Assembly (NCBI GenBank): GCA_021307315.1
Contig: JAJSPD010000062.1
Location: 1-64,000 of the forward strand
Direction of reading: 5' to 3'
DNA: 64,000 nt
Source: Bisporella sp. PMI_857
Taxonomy: Eukaryota > Ascomycota > Leotiomycetes > Helotiales > Helotiaceae
The notes under the pieces were generated by a model. It was not told where the DNA came from and made no database searches. It saw only the letters and a list, made by a program, of their open reading frames with translations. Position numbers and translations under genes: made by a program. Positions 19,486-30,400 of the stretch are shown piece by piece (position 1 is the stretch's first letter; each line of letters starts with the position of its first letter).

Positions 19486-22400
19486 ATGGCATCCACGATA
19501 TCTTTTGGCGCCAACTCTGGGTTCCAAGCCGGGACAATCAACGGTCCGGTTAATACTGAGTTTCATAACCATGCCCCTCCTGGTGAGTTGCAAAGGGTTC
19601 AAGCTGGCGGACGCTAACGACGGCCCCACCCCAGAGCGATTAGAGACCCCACCGAACCCGTCAGTCGTCATACCATTCAGTCGCGACGCAGACTTTGTCG
19701 AGCGAGGGATAATACTTGATCAAATCTACCAGAAATGCGCTGTCTCAGGGTCTCGAACTGCGCTCGTTGGCCTAGGCGGCGTCGGGTGAGCCTAAACCTT
19801 TCTGCCATGCACATGGCTAACGGCTGCTAAGCAAGTCACAACTCGCCATCGAATATGCGTACCGAACTAGAGACCTGTCGTCAGAAACGTGGGTATTCTG
19901 GGTCCACGCAAGCAATGCCGCACGGTTTGAGCAGGGCTTTCGAGATATTGCAAACTATATCAAGATTACCGGGCGGCGGAATCCACAGGCCAACATATTC
20001 CAGCTTGTGCACGACTGGCTGCGCAATCATAGGAAGGGAAAGTGGGTTTTTATACTTGACAATGTAGACGATGCTAACTTCCTCGTCAAACCTCAAAGCA
20101 CCGGTCAGGATGGGCAAACGAATGGCGTAAGCAATAGGGACTTACGACCGCTCGTGTCATACCTTCCACAATGCCCGAATGGATCGATTCTCATAACAAC
20201 ACGGAGCAAAGATGTGGCTCTCAAGCTAGTTGAACAGCGCGACATTATCGCAATCGAACCAATGAGTAAGCCAGATGCGCTAACGCTCTTGGAGAAGAAG
20301 CTAGAATGGCACGACGACGGAGATAACGCTATTAAGCTCGCTGCGGCACTCGAGTTCATGCCGCTTGCCATTGTTCAGGCTGCTGCATACATCTCCCAAA
20401 GGGCACCGCGCTATTCCGTGCGAAAGTACCTCCAGGACTTTCGGAAGAGCGATCGGAAGAGAACTAGTCTCCTTAACTATGAGGGTGAACAGCTCCATCG
20501 AGATTGGGATGCGAAGAACTCTATCCTCATTACATGGCAAATATCATTTGATCATATCCGTGAGATAAGACCATCAGCCGCGGACTTGTTGTCGCTTATG
20601 AGCTTTTTTTGACCGGCAAGGAATTCCCGAGGTTCTGCTAAGTCGAGACGAGCAGAAAAACTCGTGGCAAAAGCAGAAAGAGAGCAACGAGAATAACTAT
20701 GCTAATATCAGTGCTGGCTATAGTGATGAAGAAGAAGACAGTGCATCACAGTCTAGCGTGAGTAATAGATTTGAAGATGATGTCTTGGTCCTACGAAATT
20801 ACTCGTTCATCTCTGTTAATACAGACCACACAACCTTTGAAATGCACGGACTGGTGCAGTTGGCAATGCGAGAATGGCTTAAAGCTCATGAGCAGCAAGA
20901 GAGGTGGAAACAGCAATTTATTAAGAATCTTGATGTAGAGCTCCCAACAGGAGAATACGAGAATTGGGTAAAGTGCCAGACGCTTTTCCCGCACGCACAA
21001 TCGGCAGTAGCACAGCAGCCGGAAGACCAAGAATCATTAAGAGACTGGACTTCGATATTATGTAAGGCAGCATGGTACGCATGGAGAATGGGAAAAGGGG
21101 TAGAGGCGGAGAAAATGTCGGTTCTGGCAATGAAAGTTCGAAAGAGGATCCTCGGTCGGGAGCATAATGATACGCTAAATAGTGTGGGAATGGTAGGCTT
21201 GGCGTACCAGCTTAGGGGTCGGTGGGACGCTGCCGAAGAGCTATTTGTGCAAGTGATGGAGACTCGCAAGAAAAGGCTCGGCAAGGACCATCCACACACG
21301 CTGACCAGCATGACCAACCTGGCGTCAACGTACAGAAATCAAGGTCGGTGGGATGCTGCTGAAAAGCTAGAGGTTCAAGTAATGGAGACGAGCAAGAAGA
21401 AGCTTGGCGAAGACCATCCAAACACCCTGACCAGCATGGCTAACCTAGCGTCGACGAACAGAAATCAAGGCCGGTGGGATGCTGCCGAAAGGCTAGAAGT
21501 GCAAGTAATGGAGGTGAGCAAGAAGAAGCTCGGCGAAGACCATCCTTCCACGCTGACCAGCATGGCCAACCTGGCGTCAACGTACAGGAATCATGGCCGG
21601 TGGAGCGCTGCCGAAAAGCTAAACGTGCACGTAATGGAGACTCGTAAAAAGAAACTCGGCGAGGACCATCCTTCCACGTTAAATAGCATGAGCAATCTGG
21701 CGTCGACGTACAGGGATCAAGGCCGGTGGGATGCTGCCGAAAAGCTAGAGGTGCAAGTAATGGAGACTCGCAAGAAAAAGCTCGGCGAGAATCATCCACA
21801 CACGCTGACCAGCATGGCCAACCTGGCATCGACGTACAGAAATCAAGGCCGGTGGGACGCTGCCGAAAAGCTAGAGGTGCAAGTAATGGAGACTCGCAAG
21901 AAAATGCTCGGCGAGGACCATCCTTCCACGCTGACCAGCATAGCCAACCTAGCGTCGACGTACGGGAATCAAGGCCGGTGGAACGCTGCCGAAAAGCTAA
22001 ACGTGCACGTAATGGAGACTCGTAAAAAGAAACTTGGCGAGGACCATCCTTCCACGTTAAATAGCATGAGCAATCTGGCGTCAACGTACAGGAATCAAGG
22101 TCGGTGGGATGCTGCCGAAAAGCTAGAGGCGCAAGTAATGGAGACTCGCAAGAAAAAGCTCGGCGAGAACCATCCACGCACCCTGACTAGCATGGCCAAC
22201 CTGGCATCGACGTACAGAAATCAAGGCCGGTGGGACGCTGCCGAAAAGCTAGAGGTGCAAGTAATGGAGATTCGCAAGGAAAAACTCGGCGCGGACCATC
22301 CAGACACGCTAACCAGCATGAGCAATCTGGCGTTTACGTGGAAAGGGACTGGCAAAGAAACCGAAGCTGTAAAACTTATGGTGGAATGTATACAATCCCG

Positions 22401-22533
22401 AAAATGTGTTTTAGGAATTGGTCATCCAGACACCCTATTATCTTGCACAGCTTTGGCTGCATGGGAGGCCGAGCAAGATATTGTTGTATTTCGAGTTCAA
22501 AGGACTGTGGCCAAGATCGATGGATTGGATTGA
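19486..22533 (+). CDS. NLR: sigma motif - NB-ARC - TPR repeats, with a one-base frameshift in a T run
   Basis: Exons 19486-19582, 19635-19785 and 19832-22533; the introns are 52 and 46 bp with CTAACG branch sites. Residues 1-25 carry the sigma motif ISFGANSGFQAGTINGPV, matching the end of the divergent gene. NB-ARC: P-loop VGLGGVGKSQLA (about 77-88), Walker B WVFILDNVDD (about 153-163), SILITTRSKDVA, and the GLPL-like motif FMPLAIVQAA. After LLSLMSFF the frame breaks in a run of seven T at 20604-20610; with six T it continues DRQGIPEVLLSRDEQ and on to the end, giving about 982 aa. Residues about 505-965 are 11 units of 42 aa (RWDAAEKLEVQVMETRKKKL, then GEDHPxTLTSMANLASTYRN), the superstructure-forming sensor. 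Family role: ligand binding to the TPR drives oligomerisation, and the N-terminal motif templates amyloid folding of the partner effector. The extra T may be a real lesion or a sequencing error. Confidence 0.88.
21098..22480 (+). repeat. tandem 126-bp TPR-coding repeats (about 11 units)
   Basis: The 42-aa unit is repeated without spacing, with very high DNA identity. Units carrying EKLNVHVMETRKKK occur three repeats apart (about 21604 and 21982), each followed by a unit with KLGENHP, which shows a block duplication of three units (378 bp). Long antisense frames (for example 245 codons at 21440-22177) are a by-product of the periodicity. Confidence 0.88.
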
Positions 22534-22559
22534 TTTGTGAAGCGTATAGTACTGTACGA

Positions 22560-22985
22560 CATTAGTACTGTATAAATACGTGTTGAGCAAATAATAAAGC
22601 TAATGATTCGTACAGTATGAGTAGAGCATTGACGCCACTTTCGCATCTCAAACTTGCTAGTTTTGATAGAGCAGGGCATGGCATGGTTGAGGATTAGGAA
22701 GTCGAGAGGTCACATAAATACCCTGGAGGTTGCAAATTGTTGGGATGCTTGGTACGCGAGGTCTCAGGAATGATTCAGCTCGCTGATATCTGGCAGGCGA
22801 TGATTCATCCCTTCATTGCGCCGAGAATACCACGAAGACTAACTCTAATGTACAGTAACCGGTCGCGTGGCCAGTGCGAGCTGCCTCAAGAAACCTATTC
22901 AAACTGAAGAATAGAGCAATGATTTATTATTCCTTTTGCAGCAATCTAATCTCCGCAACCAGCGTTTTAGTACTTCAGCACCACT
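22560..22985. other. intergenic, no gene seen
   Basis: I see no domain-bearing frame or recognisable repeat between the NLR stop and the transposase fossil. Confidence 0.45.
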
Positions 22986-22989
22986 GGTG

Positions 22990-23610
22990 CTCTTCATGGC
23001 TTTAACACTTCGATCATCTGCGCCACTTCTGGCTCTAGCTCTGCTCACCTCCTTCTAGCGCAGCACTTTTTCGCTTCCGGCCACGCTTTCCCGTACCATT
23101 TATAACCTTTTTCGCAGCGCGCTTTGCTTGTGCTTCCTCGATATCTTCATGGCTCATTACTTTCGCTTTCTCAAGTACTACTGACTTAGTTGATCAGCGA
23201 ACTTTGGCTTCGTTATTTATTCTGGTTAACATTGAATTTGATCATGGAGGAGGAGGGCACGTTCGGCAAAAGATATTTAGGCGGCATTAGTGAGCTTTTG
23301 TACACACTTCTGTAGGCGCTGTATACTCGTTTTATTAAGCGTATAAGCATCTTGCTTGATAAAATTATGCAGCGAAGTAAAAGCCTTTGCTAAATTAGCG
23401 TTACGGGCGTTTGCAATACTTTGTTTTACAGACAAGTACCTGCTTTTATTTTATCGGCTTCTGGGACAGTTAATTGAGCGGGGGGCTTCGATATAGCTCT
23501 AAGTACCTTTTCTGGGTTTAATGGAAACAAAACCACTTGCAGCCTTCATGGTTAGCACATGACCAGCTCGCCTGTGTTCCTTAATTGGGACTAGTGGCCC
23601 GTGGCCTGAG
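22990..23610 (-). mobile_element. pogo/Fot1-type transposase fossil (C-terminal part)
   Basis: Reading the minus strand from about 23560: LFPLNPEKVLRAISKPPAQL, TVPEADKIKAGTCL, then after a frame change IANARNANLAKAFTSLHNFI, KQDAYTLNKTSIQRLQKCVQ, a stop, ISFAERALLLHD, and finally AKVMSHEDIEEAQAKRAAKK and GTGKRGRKRKSAALE. This is the region downstream of the DDE domain in fungal pogo/Fot1 transposases, including the basic KRGRKRKS tail. Several stops and frameshifts make it dead. The catalytic core and the terminal repeats are not visible here. Confidence 0.8.
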
Positions 23611-23619
23611 AACTTGACT

Positions 23620-24480
23620 TAGCCGACAGCTCCCGAGTTTTTACTTTTTCTCCTTAGTTTAGTTTGTTGTATTGAAGCACCTACAAACCGCCTTTCCAGG
23701 CTCTAGGGCCGTTTTCGTAACAAATGCTGTGTCCGCCGCACTAACGCACTCAAGACCGAGATAAAGGCCAAAGTAATCACAGCAATTGTAACCCCTTAAT
23801 CCACTTCGCGTTTTGGATGGTCAATTTCAGGTCCCGTAATTTTCGACAAAAGCTTGCGCGTACTCGATTGAGGCTTTTAGGGAATTGCGTCTTGCCGCTA
23901 AATGCTCTTGTACCAATTGAGCCCACCAAGCTGGATAGGATGACCATTTATCATACATCTAACCCAACATCCGTCCCTGAGTGGCGAGGAACCTACCATG
24001 GCGAGAAGAACTTAATGTTTAGGAGTTTCAAGTTTCCCCCTCGCGAGTATATAGGGCTATGTCTAGTGTGCCGTTGTTCTTCAGCCGCTCCCTTATAAGG
24101 ATTCGGCTTGCGGTAAAAAAAAAATTTGCGGTTTTGATTATGCTGGCGATCCTCCCCGTCGACGGTGTCGGAAGCTGCTTCGTTGTTCCCCCTTGCTCTG
24201 TCACGAATATTGACTTGTCTCTGATTTTCGGGGCCACGGCACGAAAGTTCGACCAAGAGAGAATATGGCTTCAAGGCTTGAAAACACAGAGCAGAAGAAT
24301 ACCCACATATCGAGTTTATCCGGACAATGGACACAAAAAAACACTAAGCATCTTGATAAGCGGGAAGGATTTATGGCGCTTATATAATGTCGTATTTACA
24401 CGATGGTAACTTAGTAACATCATATTTTACAGACATTATACCGAGTTTTTATAGAGTGTGGTCTTCTTCTAGAAATTTCC
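23620..24480. other. no gene supported
   Basis: Frames of about 90-116 codons on both strands (23817-24409) overlap one another and show no domain. The upstream part may be further decayed transposon sequence. Confidence 0.35.
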
Positions 24481-24662
24481 ATGAGCAGCAACGTGAGCCA
24501 CGTGGCTGCTCTCGTATCTGCTTGTAACCTTGCGCACTCGCCCGCCTCGCTTTCTTCACTCTTCCTTAAGCAGGCATGGATCGATTCCAACAATCAGCTT
24601 CTTGATCTTATCCAAAACCAAATTCGTCTTCTTCGAATCCAAAGCGCGCCTCATGTTCGGCG

Positions 24663-26997
24663 CTACGATAAACTAGCAATACGATCCAACTTCTTCATAA
24701 TCTCCTGTTCTGTTGCTCTCTGCACTCTCAAAGCAATCGCTGCTTTCTTCTCCCCAAAATATTTAGGACTCTTTACAGCATCCATTCTCAGGCACTGCTC
24801 AACGATATCATGGAACGAATCGCCGCACGCAAAGGCAAATTGCTGCAAGCAAGATCCAGACTCCGTAATGTCCAATGGGAAGCCTGTGCCCAACGGCATA
24901 CCTAGCAGCCAAGGCTGTATTTCTCGAAGCGCAGATGGCTTGGCCGTTGCTAGATCCTCCAATGGCACTACATCCTCAATTCGCTTCCACAGTGCGACTT
25001 CAATCATTAAGACACCTAGACTGTAGATGTCATATGACTTGCGAGATTTGCTATCCGCTTGACTGGATTGCGCATTCGGATGGCGATAGATGTCCTTGCG
25101 TGGGTCAAATCCCGGCTTCTCTGTCAATTGATCCATGATGCTAGGCCGGGACAGCTCGAAGCCAGACAAGAATGGCTCGTTGAGACTTGGTAATTCGGAC
25201 GAGGAGAAAAATAAAATATTGTCTGGCTGTAAGCCCTTGTGCAGCCAGTTAACTGCATGGAGGCTGTGAACACAACGAGCTAATACGGCACACAACGCTA
25301 GGCGCGCGCCGAGCGATAGACGCGGTCGTTGTCCAAGCAAGTCTCGAAGGGTAGCGATATTGGACTCCGTACCATGGATCAACGGTTCGTCAAATACAAT
25401 ACCAAACCGGGCCGCATTATCCGTGTGAAGAATCTTGATATACCCCAAACACCGTGCTGCTCTGAAGCCTTTTGGTTTCGCTGAGCGAAGAAGATTCGTC
25501 AGGAGTCCAATCCGCCACTCTACTTGCTCATCAGCGGCGATAGGACCAATGGCTGGAGTGTCCTTCCACTCAATCCAAACTCTCCTACCCCGGTAAGTAG
25601 TTCGCGTCCGCTGTTGAAGAATTCCAGCCTCAGGTGCCACTTCAGCAAAGTCAAAGTCGCCTAGTGATAGCGGGGCTATCGATAAACTTACTGTGGTCTG
25701 AAGTGGCGACGGTACTGTTGCTCAGATTGTTGATTTTGGTGAACTGAATCTTGATATTTGCAAGGCGTCTAAAATAGCTCTCCTTCTTCTGCATCACCGT
25801 TTGTTGTGCAACTGCCTGAGGCAATGCATTGTTCTCAAGGTTGGGGGTTCCAGCAGGGATATTAAGCTCAGATTCTGCTGCCGGAGCTGGCGCCTGAACA
25901 AGAGCTGTGAGGTCCCCGATGTCGTTACGAAGCTGTAGGATCTCCAAATACGCCGTGCTCATTGAGTCCTGCAATCTCTGGAGTTGCGAGCTGTCCAATA
26001 GCGATACAAGGAATGTGTTCAGACTATCTAGTTTCAAAATGAGGTGTTCAAAGACATCTCTGTCCACTGCCGCCCAAACGAGACGTTTTGGCTCCATCAC
26101 AATCGTCCGCAAATTCTTGGCTGTCTGCGTGATGCTCTTCCCTAATCCGCGAACACGCTTTGTAGCTTCTGCTCTCTTGCTGGCTGGCTTCTCTCTCTCA
26201 AGTTGTGTATAGTTGCTTATTGTAATACAGAGAAAGCTCGTCGGTCGAGCTCAGGACACGAGTGGTCGACCCAATTGACTGGACTGTGGGCCACCTCCTG
26301 CTCATATTTGCCGTTTGCCGCTGCAAAACTCTCGAACAATAGCTTAACCTCTGCAAGGATAGCTAACAGTAATGGTCTGTTGACTTGGAGTGTGCTGCGG
26401 ACTACTCCATCTACATTCAAAAGGCCAGCCTCGAGTGCGAAGTTAAGGAAACGCTGTTGTTCGATGTGAAGACGCACAAGAAGGTAGCGATGAGTTTGGG
26501 GTAGGTCTACTGCTTCGCGATAGAGTTTATAGCCTGCAAAATATTAGCTCGTTCTCCATATTTTTGGGGTTTCTACCTGTCGGAACACCTACCACGAAGC
26601 AAAAGGCGTAGTAGCTGTGACTACGCTCTTACTGGTGTGGTTCTGATATTCGTTGATCCATTCTAAGTTACGGCCTATTGCCAGGTAGATATATAGATGG
26701 TAGAGGACCCACAATCCCTGCGATATGGAACGTGTGAAGCTATGTACATGCATTCCAACACTACCTTTGATGCATTCATCAGTGAGTAGTAGTAGTAGTT
26801 TTATTACGCCCGGCTCAGCCTAGAGGGCTCTAGTCTATATTACGTAATACACTTCCTTCGGTTTCCAGTGCCTCCTTCAGCCCATACAAAACTTCCTCTG
26901 CCAATATTTTCCAATTTCAGTAACACATATCAGTGAGTTGTATGATAAGGGACGTGACACCAACCGCGGCGCCAAGAACGGAGAGTGGGTCTACCAT
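24663..26997 (-). pseudogene. HeLo domain - pseudokinase protein, probably disrupted
   Basis: Start at 26997 (MVDPLSVLGAAVGVTSLIIQ). The HeLo domain resumes at 26533 (GYKLYREAVDLPQTHRYLLV, RLHIEQQRFLNFALEAGLLN). The gap is an intron swollen by a solo LTR. A frame break lies near 26217-26250 and another near 25690; in the appropriate frames the sequence continues QTAKNLRTIVMEPKRLVWAA, YLEILQLRNDIGDLTALV, then IAPLSLGDFDFAEVAPE. The kinase-like part (25640-24663) has YRGRRVWIEWK, NWLHKGLQPDNILF and FLSGFELSR. HKG replaces HRD and SGF replaces DFG, so catalysis is not expected. HeLo domains are membrane-toxic helical bundles and the kinase-like domain is probably regulatory (inference). The two frame breaks look like indels, though unusual introns cannot be excluded. 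Confidence 0.75.
26578..26760 (-). repeat. solo LTR, family B, with 5-bp target-site duplication, inside an intron
   Basis: A 183-bp segment from TGTCGGAACACC to GCATTCCAACA, flanked by CTACC on both sides (26573-26577 and 26761-26765). It lies between the two N-terminal exons of the HeLo-pseudokinase gene. This is the reference copy for family B: the perfect duplication fixes the LTR ends. Confidence 0.92.
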
Positions 26998-27467
26998 CGC
27001 ACAAGAAACTTTGGTGGGGCGGCCTTTCACATCACAATAGCTATTAACCGCTGCGATCGCGCACTTGTTATGCTGGCTTTCTTTGGTAAAATAGGCAAAG
27101 ACTGAAGTTTGCAAAGATGCCGCGTCGGTGCACCCATCAGAAACGTCGTCATTTTATTACGGCGGTAGCAGAGCCAACCAGCTCGAAGGCTGCACGGCAA
27201 CCGTGCCACCGCCATCTCAGCCTTGTGCGAAAGGAACGTTCGCGGGCACCTACTGGCGGAAGCCCAGTCTTCCACCATCAGAAGATTGCTTCAATGCTCA
27301 GTGAATGCGGATGGATTATTCCTCCTTACACAGATATTAAATCTAGCGAGCTGAGACTACAAGCCTTTATATATCCCCGTTGATACCGCCATCCCTATCC
27401 AAGCCGCAATCGCCTCTATCCTCCAAGCTATCCAACGAAAGCGTGCATTAGCATCTGCTGGGTACGA
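26998..27467. promoter_or_regulatory. shared upstream region between HeLo-pseudokinase and TPR-kinase genes
   Basis: The two start codons face away from each other across 470 bp. The right part (27365-27467) contains coding-like sequence in the direction of the TPR-kinase (DTAIPIQAAIASILQAIQRK, RALASAGYE) in another frame that ends at a TGA overlapping the start region. This may be an upstream exon or a former N terminus. Confidence 0.35.
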
Positions 27468-30400
27468 ATGATGTTCCAGAACAGTAAAAGGAAAGCAGGA
27501 GAGAAAGAATACAGTCTGGCAGTCACGCTCGACAATCAGCAGAAGTACTCCGAGTCAGAGCAGCTGTTTCGACAGTCGGTTCAGCAACGGGAGAAAGTGC
27601 TAGGTGCCGAACATAAAGACACGCTTTGGAGCAAATACAGGCTGGCATTTACGCTTCACGAGCAGCAGAAGTACCCCGAAGCAGAGCAGTTGTTGCGACA
27701 GTCGGTTCAGCAACGAGAAAAGGTGCTGGGTGCCGAACATGAAAACACGCTTGAAAGCAAATACAGGCTGGCATTTACGCTTCACGAGCAGCAGAAATAC
27801 CCCGAAGCAGAGCAGCTGTTACGAGAATTGGTTCAGCAACAAGAAAAAGTGTTAGGTGCCGAATATAAAAACACTCTCTGGAGCAAATACAGGCTGGCAC
27901 TTACGCTACACAAGCAACAAAAGTACCCCGAAGCAGAGCAGCTGTTCCGAGAATTGGTTCGGCAACAGGAAAAAGTACTAGGTGCTAAACATGAAGACAC
28001 GCTTTGGAGCAAATACAGGCTGGCATTTACGCTTCACAAGCAGCAGAAGCACCTCGAAGCAGAACAGTTGTTGCGGCAGTCGGTTCAGCAACGGGAGAAA
28101 GTGCTAGGTGCCGAACATGATAACACGCTTGAAAGCAAATACTTGTTAGGGTTTACGCTTCATGAGCAGCAGAAGTACCCCGAAGCAGAGCAGTTGTTAC
28201 GAGAAGTGGTTCAGCAACAAGAAAAAGTGTTAGGTGCCGAATATAAAAATACGCTTTGGAGCAAATATACGCTGGCACTTACGCTTCACAAGCAACAGAT
28301 GTACCCTGAAGCAGAACAGCTGTTGCAGGAATTGGTTCAGCAACAGGAAAAAGTGCTTGGTGCCGAACATGAAAACACACTCTGGAGCAAATACAGGCTG
28401 GCAGTCACGCTTCACGAGCAGCAAAAGTACCCCGAAGCAGAGCAGCTGTTGCGAGAATTGGCTCAGCAACAAGAAAAAGTGCTAGGTGCCGAACATGAAG
28501 ACACGCTTTGGAGCAAATACAGGCTGGCATTTACGCTTCACAAGCAGCAGAAGCACCTCGAAGCAGAACAGTTGTTGCGGCAGTCGGTTCAGCAACGGGA
28601 GAAAGTGCTTGGTGCCGAACATAAGAACACGCTTGAAAGCAAATACGCGTTAGCATTTACGCTTCACGAGCAGCAGAAGTACCCCGAAGCAGAGCAGCTG
28701 TTGCGGGAGTCGGTTCAGCAATGGGAGAAAGTGCTAGGTGCCGAACATGAGAACACGCTTAAAAGCAAACACACGCTGGCATTTACGCTTCACGAGCAGC
28801 AGAAATACCCCGAAGCAGAACAGATGTTGCAAAAGTTAGCTCAGCAACAAGAAAAAGTGCTAGGTGCCGAACATGAAGACACGCTTTGGAGCAAATACAG
28901 GCTGGCAGTCACGCTTCACAAGCAACAGAAGTACCCCGAAGCAGAACAGTTGTTGCGACAGTCGGTTCAGCAACGAGAAAAAGTGCTAAGTGCCGAGCAT
29001 AAAGACACACTTTGGAGCAAATACAGGCTGGCAGTCACGCTTCACGAGCAGCAGAAGTACCCCGAAGCAGAGCAGTTGTTGCGGGAGTCGGTTCGGCAAC
29101 GGGAGAAAGTGCTAGGCGCCGAGCAGGAAGACACACTCGCAAGTGAAGAACTTTTACAGAAAGTGATTCTCGCCCGAGCATCGTCAGCCACGTCCAGTCC
29201 ACGCGCGGAAGCCATTCTAAGCCGCCTGGGCGACTTTTTTGTTGAAGGCACCGAAAGGCAAATAGTGTACAGCGACTCGGAGATTAAACAAGTGTCTCTT
29301 CTATTGAGCCAAGTCAACGCCCGATGGAGCAAGGTTCCGCGAACGTACATTACTCTTCGGACTATCAACTGCCTGGACCTTCTTGACGCCTTTATCGACC
29401 TAGGCTTCTCCGACCACTGGTTTCCCGTTACTGAGAGGAGCCTTCCATACTGTCTACATCCCAGTCGGTGTGCACAGTTTGTGGCAGCTCAAAGCCTGGT
29501 AACGACCAAATCTCTAGACCTTGAGAAAGGCGATAAAGGACAACATCGCAACTTCCGTCACGACGAGTCTCTTCCATTCGAGGAAAAAGGTATTCTTGGC
29601 ACTGGCGGGTTTGGGCAAGTTGACCGGATCCTTAGCTTAATCAGTTTCCGAGAGTACGCACGAAAGCGGGTGCCTCGGAGCATGATATTTGGCGGACGCA
29701 GAACGGAAGACGTTAAACGATTCATTAATGAGATTGAGGTCTTGAAGCACTTGAAGCACCGCCACGTAGCGGAGTTTGTTGGTAGTTATACCGATCCAAA
29801 GTACATGGGCCTGATCATGTCTCCTGTTGCCGAGATGGACCTGTCCACCTACCTTGCGTGCGCCAATTCAGCCAGACACAAAGAGCTACGCACTTTCTTT
29901 GGCTGCCTGGCAAGAGCGCTCGAGTTTTTGCATGGGAAAGGCATTCGACACAAGGACATCAAACCTAGCAACATCTTGGTGCATGGCGGGAATGTCCTGT
30001 TTACGGATTTTGGACTGGCATTTGACTTCATGGATGCAGAAGGCAGCACTACGGTTAGTATAGTAAACGGGATGACGCCGAAGTATTGCGCGCCTGAAGT
30101 GGCTAACCATGAACCTCGGAACACGTCGTCGGATATCTGGAGTTTAGGCGTCGTCTTTCTCGAGATGGCTGCGGTGCTCAAGGGCAGAGCGGTTGAGTTC
30201 ATTTACGAGTTTCTTTCAGAGCATGGGTCGCGGCAGGCTTACGTGCGCACGAACCCCGACGGCTTGCGTGAATTACTTGCAAATCTCAAGGAAACAAACT
30301 ACCCGACGGACAACGTTGTGTTGGTATGGATTCAGGGCATGTTAATAATACAGCAAACCCTGCGTCCAACAGCAGCCGCACTAATGGCATCTATCACTGC

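Noticed and set aside
21440..22177. 245-codon minus ORF antisense to the TPR array
   Set aside because: Shadow of the 126-bp coding repeats; no start context or domain.
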